Below are positions 6,796-12,960 of a DNA stretch of 12,960 nt, one piece after another. Numbering within the stretch: the stretch's first letter is position 1; each line of letters opens with the position of its first letter. Position numbers and translations under genes: made by a program. The notes under the pieces are model-generated. The model was given only the letters and a program-made list of their open reading frames with translations. It was not told the DNA's origin and did no database searches. The stretch is from Saccharicrinis sp041584155 (GTDB lineage Bacteria > Bacteroidota > Bacteroidia > Bacteroidales > Marinilabiliaceae). Location of the stretch: NCBI GenBank assembly GCA_041584155.1, contig JBFHEL010000074.1:1-12960 (forward strand). The letters are read 5' to 3'.

Positions 6796-8916
6796 ATGAA
6801 GAAACACATCATTATTTTAGCCCTTATTTTTACTCACCTGAGTCTGTTTGGACAGGTTAAATATTATATCTCAGAGAATGGCAATGACAATAACAACGGA
6901 AGTAGTGATCAGCCTTTTGCTTCATTAAGTGCAGCTCGAAATGCTATTCGTGATTACAAAAAAACACATACAGAAGATGTCTCATTTACCGTAACTATTA
7001 CTGATGGAACCTATTATTTAACCGAACCCTTTATCTTAAGTGCTCAAGACAGCGGAACTCCCGAACATCCCATTATCTATAAAGCCGATAAAGACGCTTC
7101 TCCTGTTTTTAGCGGTGGCAAAAATATAAAAGACTTTCAGATTCAGGAGAATGGCATATGGAAAGTAAAAATCCCGGAATGCAGTTATTACAATTGGCGG
7201 TTCGATCAGTTATATGTAAATGATGCAAGAGCCGTTATGGCAAGAACGCCCAATTCCGGTTTTCTGTATATTGACAATATCAGGGAAAATATTTGGTCTC
7301 AAGGCAGTGGCAAAGTAGCCGAACGCGCTCAACAAGAAATCATGTTTAACGATAGTGCTTTTACATCTGTAAAAAACACTTCCGAAGAAGAGATAAATCT
7401 GATGCGCATAAAAGCCTATCATAAGTGGGATTTTACCCTAAAATATATAGATAAGGCAGACAAAGATAGCTCTACCCTGTTTACATCGGGACGAGGAATG
7501 AAACCCTGGAATCCCTTGACAAAAAACGGTCGTGTTGTACTGGAAAACTATCAGGCTGCACTCGATACAGCAGGGGAATGGTTTTTAAGCAAAAATGGGA
7601 CATTGTATTACTTTCCTTTACCCGGACAAACACCTGACAATACAGAAATTATAGCTCCTGGTCTTGAAAATCTGGTACTCTTTGATGGAAACAGTTCAAA
7701 TGACACCTTTGTAGAGAATATTAAATTTGAAGGACTAACCTTTAAATACTGCCATTACCGTATACCCCAATCAGGTTTTGAACCCAACCAGGCAGCCACA
7801 GCGCTTAATGCAGCTATCATGTTAAAAGGAGCTAAAAATATTACGCTCTCAGAATGTGAAATTTCTCATACCGGACAACATGCACTTTGGTTTGCTAAGG
7901 GTTGTAGTAATGCAAATGTTGAACATTGCTACCTGCACAATCTGGGAGGAGGAGGAATTTATCTGGGCGACAGACATCCTTTAAACGACAAGGAACACAC
8001 ACATCATATCTCACTAAACAACAACATCATACAATCCGGAGGCAGAGAATTCCCTCCTGCCGTTGGTATATGGGTAGGACATAGTTCTGATTGTAAGGTT
8101 AGCCATAACGATATTGGCGATTTTTATTATACAGGCATTTCTATAGGATGGACATGGGGATATAATCCCAGTCAGGCAAAAAGAAACATCATCAGCTACA
8201 ACCACATACATCATATTGGCTGGGACTTACTGAGTGATATGGCTGCAGTATACACCTTAGGAGAATCAGAGGGTACAATTATTCGCAACAATATTATTCA
8301 CCATGTTCATGCCTATTCCTATGGAGGATGGGGCATGTATTGCGACGAAGGATCATCGGGTATTGTGCTTGAGAACAATCTGGTATACAGTACCAAAACA
8401 GGGGGATTTCAACAGCACTACGGGAAAAATAACATAGTAAAAAACAATATACTGGCCTACTCAAAACTTTATCAGGCTCAATGTGCCAGAGCCGAAGATC
8501 ACCGCTCTTTCGACTTTACCAACAATATTATTGTATTCAACAAAGGGCTTGTATTAAAAGGGGTTTGGGATAAGGCTGATATTTATATAGACAACAATAT
8601 ATATTGGAATACCCAAGACAGCTCTTATAATTTTGTAGATTTATCATTTGAAGAATGGCAAAATCTGGGACATGATAAAAATAGTTATATCGAAAATCCC
8701 GATTTTAAAAATGCAGCTGCTTTTAATTTCCAATTCAAAAGTAAAAAAGTGTATCAAAAAATAGGATTCAAACCATTTAAAACCTCTGAAGCAGGAGTGT
8801 ATGGAAACAAGGATTGGAAGAAGAAAGCTTGCTTAGCTAATTATATTACAGAAGAATTTGATAAAAGAGTGGAAAACAATTTGAAAAATGAGGCCTTAAT
8901 CAAATCAAGATTATAA
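6796..8916 (+). CDS. Secreted right-handed parallel beta-helix protein, putative glycan-active enzyme
   Basis: The 706-residue protein starts with a cleavable signal peptide (MKKHIIILALIFTHLSLFGQ) and then the typical opening of secreted beta-helix enzymes: YYISENGNDNNNGSSDQPFASLSAARNAIR (residues 23-52), an early DGTYYL strand (70-75) and DSGTPEHPIIYKA near 85-97. Repeated beta-helix coils occupy about 300-605, with asparagine-ladder turns such as NNNII, SYNHIHHIG, RNNIIHHV, ENNLVY and NNIIVF. A dense block, GISIGWTWGYNPSQAKRN (447-464) through SDMAAVYTLGESEG (480-493) to GGWGMYCDEGSSG (510-522), is rich in Trp, Asp, Glu and His and is the likely active-site groove. The architecture resembles GH141-type glycosidases and polysaccharide lyases, but family and substrate are not certain. 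There is no lipobox or type IX secretion tail, so a periplasmic location is expected. The next gene is a KDG-type sugar kinase 249 bp downstream on the same strand. Confidence 0.75.
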   Translation: MKKHIIILALIFTHLSLFGQVKYYISENGNDNNNGSSDQPFASLSAARNAIRDYKKTHTEDVSFTVTITDGTYYLTEPFILSAQDSGTPEHPIIYKADKDASPVFSGGKNIKDFQIQENGIWKVKIPECSYYNWRFDQLYVNDARAVMARTPNSGFLYIDNIRENIWSQGSGKVAERAQQEIMFNDSAFTSVKNTSEEEINLMRIKAYHKWDFTLKYIDKADKDSSTLFTSGRGMKPWNPLTKNGRVVLENYQAALDTAGEWFLSKNGTLYYFPLPGQTPDNTEIIAPGLENLVLFDGNSSNDTFVENIKFEGLTFKYCHYRIPQSGFEPNQAATALNAAIMLKGAKNITLSECEISHTGQHALWFAKGCSNANVEHCYLHNLGGGGIYLGDRHPLNDKEHTHHISLNNNIIQSGGREFPPAVGIWVGHSSDCKVSHNDIGDFYYTGISIGWTWGYNPSQAKRNIISYNHIHHIGWDLLSDMAAVYTLGESEGTIIRNNIIHHVHAYSYGGWGMYCDEGSSGIVLENNLVYSTKTGGFQQHYGKNNIVKNNILAYSKLYQAQCARAEDHRSFDFTNNIIVFNKGLVLKGVWDKADIYIDNNIYWNTQDSSYNFVDLSFEEWQNLGHDKNSYIENPDFKNAAAFNFQFKSKKVYQKIGFKPFKTSEAGVYGNKDWKKKACLANYITEEFDKRVENNLKNEALIKSRL

Positions 8917-9024
8917 CTTGCTTATTGATTTTATTTTTACTTTATCACCAAATACAAACAACTATCTATCATGCTATTGAGCAAAACATCTACTATTTAA
9001 GCATAGGATTTATGATTAATTTTT

Positions 9025-9053
9025 TTTGAAACTTAAAAATTATCTTATTTTTA
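9025..9053 (+). promoter_or_regulatory. Candidate promoter for the sugar kinase gene
   Basis: TTTG (9025-9028) and TATTTTTA (9046-9053; seven of eight positions of TAnnTTTG) are separated by 17 bp. No hairpin terminator was seen between the beta-helix gene stop and this site, so readthrough from the upstream gene is also possible. Confidence 0.4.
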
Positions 9054-9102
9054 CAAAATCTTCTACAAACTTCGGCGATACGTATTGTAATTCATTTGAA
9101 AA

Positions 9103-9120
9103 TGAGGTAAATTTATCTCA
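9103..9120. promoter_or_regulatory. 18-bp near-palindrome, possible operator of the sugar kinase gene
   Basis: TGAGGTAAATTTATCTCA is self-complementary at every pair except one G/T pair (9107/9116). It sits 45 bp before the start codon and about 50 bp after the candidate -7 element, where a bound repressor could block transcription. It is flanked by two copies of TACGTATT (9079-9086 and 9129-9136), exactly 50 bp apart. The cognate regulator is unknown and none is encoded in the window. Confidence 0.4.
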
Positions 9121-9165
9121 AAGGCAATTACGTATTTATTTTTTCACAATTATAATTTTTATAAA

Positions 9166-10266
9166 ATGGCAACATTGAATATCAAACCGGCATCGGAGTG
9201 TGCTTATGATTGCATTTCATTAGGAGAAGTAATGCTTAGGTTAGATCCGGGTGAAGGAAGAATCAGAACCGCACGTCAGTTCCGTGCCTGGGAAGGCGGT
9301 GGTGAATATAATGTATCACGCGGACTTAAAAGATGTTTTGGAAAAAAAACAGCAATAATAACAGCATTGGCCGACAATGAGGTAGGTGCTTTAGTAGAAG
9401 ATTTTATGCTTCAGGGTGGATTAGATACTCAGTTTGTAAAATGGGTACCTTATGATGGCTGTGGACGTAATGTTCGTAATGGCTTAAATTTCACGGAAAG
9501 AGGATTTGGTATCCGTGGAGCAAAAGGGGTTTCTGATCGTGGTAATACAGCTGCTTCGCAATTGAAGCCAGGAGATATAGACTGGGAGCATATTTTTGGT
9601 ACCTTAGGCGTACGTTGGATACATACCGGAGGTATTTTTGCTGCTCTTTCTGAAACTGCAGCAGAAACAGTGATTGAAGCTGTTAAAGTGGCAAAAAAAT
9701 ACGGAACAATAGTTTCATATGACTTAAACTACCGTCCTTCACTATGGAAAGCCATCGGTGGCGAAGCCAAAGCTCAGGAAGTAAACCGTGAAATTGCCAA
9801 GTATGTAGATGTAATGATCGGTAATGAGGAAGATTTCACAGCTTGTCTGGGTCTTGAAGTAGAAGGAAATGATGAAAATCTGAAAGAACTGGATTTGTCA
9901 GGCTACAAAAGCATGATTAACAATGCCATTAAAGAATTTCCTAACTTTAAAGTGATTGCGACAACTCTACGTACTGTTAAATCAGCTACTGTTAATTCAT
10001 GGGGTGCCATTTGTTATGCCGATGGAGAAATTCATGAGGCTTTACACAGAGAAGACCTTGAAATCATGGATCGTGTAGGTGGAGGAGACAGCTTTGCTTC
10101 CGGTTTGATTTATGGATTCCTGGAGTTTAACAATGGTGCAAAAGCTGTTGAATATGGTGCTGCTCATGGTGCACTAGCTATGACAACCCCTGGTGATACT
10201 TCTATGGCTACTTTATCTGAAGTAGAAAAAATTATCGGTGGCGGAAGTGCCCGTGTTGACAGATAA
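9166..10266 (+). CDS. kdgK: PfkB-family sugar kinase, probable 2-keto-3-deoxygluconate kinase
   Basis: This 366-residue ribokinase/PfkB-fold enzyme is predicted to use ATP to phosphorylate 2-keto-3-deoxy-D-gluconate to KDPG in the cytoplasm, the step that brings uronate or pectin/alginate breakdown products into the Entner-Doudoroff aldolase route. The substrate-side motif GGGEYNVSRGL is at 44-54, and SYDLNYRPSLW (184-194) matches the DxNxR pattern of this group. The second PfkB signature DRVGGGDSFASGL is at 302-314, with catalytic base Asp308 and the GGGD anion hole. It is longer than the E. coli enzyme (about 310), with extra sequence around 95-140, as in Bacteroidetes homologues. The assignment to KDG rather than another sugar is inferred from overall resemblance. 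The usual partner, KDPG aldolase (kdgA), is not in the window; the neighbouring beta-helix protein and GH3 gene fit a carbohydrate context. Confidence 0.82.
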   Translation: MATLNIKPASECAYDCISLGEVMLRLDPGEGRIRTARQFRAWEGGGEYNVSRGLKRCFGKKTAIITALADNEVGALVEDFMLQGGLDTQFVKWVPYDGCGRNVRNGLNFTERGFGIRGAKGVSDRGNTAASQLKPGDIDWEHIFGTLGVRWIHTGGIFAALSETAAETVIEAVKVAKKYGTIVSYDLNYRPSLWKAIGGEAKAQEVNREIAKYVDVMIGNEEDFTACLGLEVEGNDENLKELDLSGYKSMINNAIKEFPNFKVIATTLRTVKSATVNSWGAICYADGEIHEALHREDLEIMDRVGGGDSFASGLIYGFLEFNNGAKAVEYGAAHGALAMTTPGDTSMATLSEVEKIIGGGSARVDR

Positions 10267-10426
10267 AAATAACAGTAGTTTTTTTTAAGTATTTTAGAAT
10301 CTGTCAGCTCCATGCTGTTGGTAATGCTAATTAACTTCAAAGCTCAGAGTTTTTACTCAGACTTTTGAAATACAACATTATTGGAAAACTACCTATAGAA
10401 TACAACGATAAATTCTGAGTGAACAT

Positions 10427-10458
10427 ATCCCGTTTGTGCAACACAAACGGGATTTTTT
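10427..10458 (+). terminator. Intrinsic terminator between kdgK and the GH3 gene
   Basis: ATCCCGTTTGTG (10427-10438) pairs perfectly over 12 bp with CACAAACGGGAT (10442-10453) around CAA, followed by TTTTT. The T-tail faces rightward, so it mainly ends transcripts from kdgK, 160 bp past its stop. The leftward GH3 transcript also meets this stem 36 bp after its stop, but without a downstream T-run. Confidence 0.85.
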
Positions 10459-10488
10459 CATGAGCCTAAGCCCTCGTTAAATTGTAAA

Positions 10489-12714
10489 CTATTTCAAATG
10501 TACCCTTATTTTTAACGGCTCATCTACGGCCAGCCTGTCAATACCCTTTGATGGGCTCACCGCTCCAATATAAAGCGTATAATCCCCCTTGGGCAGAACA
10601 GTTTGACCATTCATATCTATCTGATACAACATCTCCTTATTCAGGTTAAATTTCACTACTGTTCTATCCCCTGCTCCCACCGTTACGTTGGCAAAATCTT
10701 TTAAAGCATAAAGAGGGGTAATAAAACCAGCGTCTTCTTTGCTAACATAAAGCTGTATAGCTTCATTCTGCATCATTTTTCCCTTGTTGTATACCTCCAG
10801 TTCTATTTCAGCTGATTCTTCAGATGTGATTTCCACAAGCGAATCAGTTAATAAACTATAACTCATATCATTATAACTCAAGCCATATCCAAAGGGATAC
10901 AAGGGTTCATCCTTAAAATAACGATAAGTCCATCCTCCTTCAGAAATATTATAATCCTCAAAATCGCCTAACTGATCTGTAGACTTATAAATGGTAATAG
11001 GTAATTTACCCGAAGGAGAATAATCACCAAATAACACATCGGCTACAGCATTACCCCCTTGTTGTCCGGGATACCAACACCAAACAATAGCATCGGCCAA
11101 CTCCTCAACCTCAGGCATAGCCAGGGAGCTTCCCGACATTACCACTACAACAAGCGGCTTATCGTTAATTTTAGTACGCAGGTCTTTTAATAGCTTCACC
11201 TGATTAGCAGGTAATTCAATTTTTTCTCTATCACCTCCTGTTTTAGAGAAGGGTGTATCGCCATTTTCACCTTCAAATAAAGGAGAGATCCCAACAACTG
11301 CAATGGTCACATCAGCAAACTGAGCATTCCAAACCTGTCCGGTATTTACCTGATCCAATTCCTGATCTAACAATACAGTTTGATTATACTGCACGATAGA
11401 AGTTGGAGACACCGCGTTGGCAATGCCCTCCAATACGGTTACATATTCCTTACCTACGCCATAATAGTTCCCCATTAAAGCATTTACATCAGCCGCATTA
11501 TTACCCGTTACATAAATCTGAGACAAATCCCTTTTCAGAGGCAAAATATGGTTTTTATTTTTCAATAAAACGATCGATTTACGAGCCACATCACGCGTTA
11601 AGTCCCTGTGTGCTTTGTTTCCCACAACGGAAATAGGAATGCTGGCATATGGATTATCCTCTACCGGATCAAACATGCCTAATTTAAAACGTATTTTTAA
11701 TTGTTTGGCCAATGCAGCGTCCAACTCCTCTTCTGTCATTAAGCCCTTATCTATTGCGGACTGTAGATGACGATAAACGCTTCCACAATTTACATTTACA
11801 TCGGCATGAATAGCCATGGCTGCAGATTCTTCATTATTAGCTGTTACCTTATGAAAGGAATGTAAATCGTCTAAAGCACCACAATCAGAAACTACATAGC
11901 CTTCAAATCCCCATTCTTTTCGTAACACATCCAGCAGTAAATCAGGACTACCACAACAAGCTTCCGAATTGGTTCTATTATAAGCACACATCACACCTGC
12001 CACATCCTGGTCTACCAGATATTTAAAAGCGGGTAAATAGGTTTCATATAAATCCTTTTTATTGCTTATCGCATTAAAATAATGACGTTTAGCCTCAGGA
12101 CCATTATGCACAGCAAAATGCTTTGCACAAGCAGCTATTTTTAAGTATTTATCATTATTTCCTTGTAATCCACGCACAAATGCAGCTCCCATTCTACCCG
12201 AAAGAAAAGGATCTTCCCCATAGGTCTCCTGCCCTCTTCCCCATCGTGGATCACGAAAAATATTAACATTGGGCGACCAATAGGTTAAGCCCATATACCA
12301 CTTATGAATCCCCTTACGCAGTGCTTCATGATACAAAGCACGTCCTTCATCTGAAATTGCAGTGCTTACCTGCTCAATAAGGTCAGGATTAAAGGTAGCA
12401 GCCATTCCAATAGCCTGCGGAAAGACAGTAGCAGGAGCTGAGCGGGCAACACCATGAAGACCTTCATTCCACCAATCATAAGCCGGAATTCCTAAACGCT
12501 CCACAGCTTTAGATTTATTTTCCATCAGGCCAACCTTTTCCTCTAAGGTAAGCTCTTTGATCAAAGCATCCACCCTTTTATCAATTGAAAGGGCGGTATT
12601 TTGAAATGCATATGCAAATGACTCAATAGGTTCCTGATCCGATTTAACAGCAGGAGTACATTGCGTTAAAGCCACAAAAGCCGCGACAATACAAGGTAGA
12701 ATAAGTTTTTTCAT
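10489..12714 (-). CDS. Secreted GH3 glycosidase, beta-xylosidase/beta-glucosidase type
   Basis: From the ATG at 12714 the protein has 741 residues; a TTG extension to 12735 would put seven residues before the signal peptide and is rejected. The signal (MKKLILPCIVAAFVALTQC) ends in a possible but atypical lipobox (Cys19, Gln before it), so it is either a lipoprotein or periplasmic. The GH3 N-terminal barrel (about 45-345) contains WWNEGLHG (81-88), SPNVNIFRDPRWGRGQE (147-163), KHF (198-200) and the nucleophile Asp277 in VVSDCGA. The GH3 C-terminal domain (about 375-600) includes the GENGDTPFSKTGGDREKIELP region, with candidate acid/base glutamates near 481-483. PFGYGLSY (607-614) precedes a fibronectin-III-like tail. 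The enzyme should remove terminal beta-D-sugars from the non-reducing ends of oligosaccharides. The SDCGA nucleophile context and the WWNE and FRDPRWGRGQE motifs favour beta-xylosidase-like members over bglX-type glucosidases, but substrate cannot be fixed from sequence alone. Confidence 0.93.
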   Translation of the reverse strand: MKKLILPCIVAAFVALTQCTPAVKSDQEPIESFAYAFQNTALSIDKRVDALIKELTLEEKVGLMENKSKAVERLGIPAYDWWNEGLHGVARSAPATVFPQAIGMAATFNPDLIEQVSTAISDEGRALYHEALRKGIHKWYMGLTYWSPNVNIFRDPRWGRGQETYGEDPFLSGRMGAAFVRGLQGNNDKYLKIAACAKHFAVHNGPEAKRHYFNAISNKKDLYETYLPAFKYLVDQDVAGVMCAYNRTNSEACCGSPDLLLDVLRKEWGFEGYVVSDCGALDDLHSFHKVTANNEESAAMAIHADVNVNCGSVYRHLQSAIDKGLMTEEELDAALAKQLKIRFKLGMFDPVEDNPYASIPISVVGNKAHRDLTRDVARKSIVLLKNKNHILPLKRDLSQIYVTGNNAADVNALMGNYYGVGKEYVTVLEGIANAVSPTSIVQYNQTVLLDQELDQVNTGQVWNAQFADVTIAVVGISPLFEGENGDTPFSKTGGDREKIELPANQVKLLKDLRTKINDKPLVVVVMSGSSLAMPEVEELADAIVWCWYPGQQGGNAVADVLFGDYSPSGKLPITIYKSTDQLGDFEDYNISEGGWTYRYFKDEPLYPFGYGLSYNDMSYSLLTDSLVEITSEESAEIELEVYNKGKMMQNEAIQLYVSKEDAGFITPLYALKDFANVTVGAGDRTVVKFNLNKEMLYQIDMNGQTVLPKGDYTLYIGAVSPSKGIDRLAVDEPLKIRVHLK

Positions 12715-12728
12715 GTGTTTATAATTTT
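12709..12728. repeat. 20-bp direct repeat, copy 1 (at the GH3 start codon)
   Basis: TTTCATGTGTTTATAATTTT covers the GH3 start codon: on the minus strand it reads 14 nt of leader, then ATGAAA. An identical copy lies at 12821-12840, 112 bp away. Confidence 0.95.
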
Positions 12729-12750
12729 CTTTCAATGGTCATATAGCCTG

Positions 12751-12767
12751 TCCCGCGAAATGCGGGA
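12751..12767. repeat. GC-rich hairpin inside the repeat-bracketed segment
   Basis: TCCCGC (12751-12756) pairs with GCGGGA (12762-12767) around GAAAT. It is markedly GC-rich compared with the surrounding AT-rich leader and lies 37-53 nt upstream of the GH3 start codon. No T-run follows on the minus strand, so it is not a clear terminator. It may belong to an interspersed palindromic repeat or structure the GH3 mRNA leader. Confidence 0.6.
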
Positions 12768-12784
12768 GAACTCGCCAGAATTAA

Positions 12785-12826
12785 TCATCCTTTTGTGTGC
12801 GAAACAATTCCCATGGCTCGTTTCAT
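12785..12826 (-). other. 13-codon upstream ORF in the GH3 leader
   Basis: The second copy of the 20-bp repeat supplies an ATGAAA preceded by exactly the same 14 nt as the real GH3 start. The frame reads MKRAMGIVSHTKG and stops at TGA (12785-12787), 70 bp before the GH3 ATG. It may be translated if the mRNA starts further upstream, but the peptide resembles nothing known to me and may just be a by-product of the duplication. Confidence 0.3.
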
Positions 12827-12840
12827 GTGTTTATAATTTT
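12821..12840. repeat. 20-bp direct repeat, copy 2 (upstream of the GH3 gene)
   Basis: An exact copy of 12709-12728, separated from it by 92 bp. Flanking bases beyond the repeat differ between copies, so the duplication is limited to these 20 bp. The remaining 120 bp to the window edge hold no recognisable gene; the GH3 promoter is probably there or beyond, but I see no convincing -33/-7 pair. Confidence 0.95.
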
Positions 12841-12960
12841 ATTATTTACTGACATAGAGTTTGTTGTAAAAAATAAGTTGTTAACGCCAAGAAATTAAAT
12901 TTTCATGTACATGCTCTAGGCAATAGTCCTGTGTGCTTAGCGTTTGAAGTCAGTTTCATA

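Noticed and set aside
10267..10426. Repeated CTCAGA/TCTGAG words after kdgK as a regulatory RNA or attachment site
   Set aside because: The words are short, irregularly spaced and do not form a stable continuous hairpin; only the terminator at 10427-10458 is convincing.
11403..11636. Plus-strand open frame of 77 codons inside the GH3 gene
   Set aside because: It is antisense to conserved GH3 coding sequence and its composition (many His, Pro, Ser) is typical of a shadow frame.
12715..12735. TTG start extending the GH3 protein by 7 residues
   Set aside because: The ATG at 12714 begins directly with a typical signal peptide (MKKLILP), and the extension only moves the signal inward.
12841..12960. 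A gene start or reading frame at the right edge
   Set aside because: Both strands contain stops within short distances and no recognisable peptide; it appears to be intergenic upstream sequence of the GH3 gene.

Overview
The window looks like chromosomal DNA from a Bacteroidota bacterium, most likely a low-GC environmental or marine member of Bacteroidales/Marinilabiliales. The evidence is a large nucleoside kinase carrying the end of a tRNA-synthetase-like domain, periplasmic DUF1573 repeats, a DUF4369-type thioredoxin lipoprotein, TAnnTTTG promoter elements instead of TATAAT, and start codons without Shine-Dalgarno sequences. No tRNA, rRNA, CRISPR array, transposase or phage gene was seen. 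Genus cannot be assigned by eye.

Left part (1-6627), housekeeping and central metabolism. The window opens inside a nucleoside (uridine-type) kinase gene. It converges on lpdA (dihydrolipoamide dehydrogenase, minus strand) with a shared hairpin terminator between them. A 326-bp divergent promoter region separates lpdA from a secreted DUF1573 protein that ends at its own terminator. Next come meaB (the GTPase chaperone of B12-dependent methylmalonyl-CoA mutase) and, 6 bp downstream, a lipoprotein with a C-terminal TlpA-like thioredoxin domain. These two form a likely operon closed by a strong terminator.

Right part (6628-12960), carbohydrate metabolism. It holds a secreted 706-residue parallel beta-helix protein that resembles carbohydrate-active enzymes, possibly GH141-like. 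This is followed by a PfkB sugar kinase of the 2-keto-3-deoxygluconate kinase type, then, convergent with it, a secreted GH3 glycosidase with beta-xylosidase-like motifs. A plausible reading is a periplasmic glycan-trimming set with a cytoplasmic kinase feeding the KDG route, but there is no SusC/SusD pair, sigma/anti-sigma pair, KDPG aldolase or transporter in the window, so this is not a canonical polysaccharide utilization locus.

No clearly new system is visible. The most unusual structure is upstream of the GH3 gene. There a perfect 20-bp direct repeat duplicates the translation start region, bracketing 92 bp with a GC-rich hairpin and creating a 13-codon upstream ORF. Secondary points are an 18-bp near-palindrome in front of the sugar kinase gene, a DUF1573 protein with a central Ig-like segment lacking the Cys motif, and the meaB-thioredoxin pairing.
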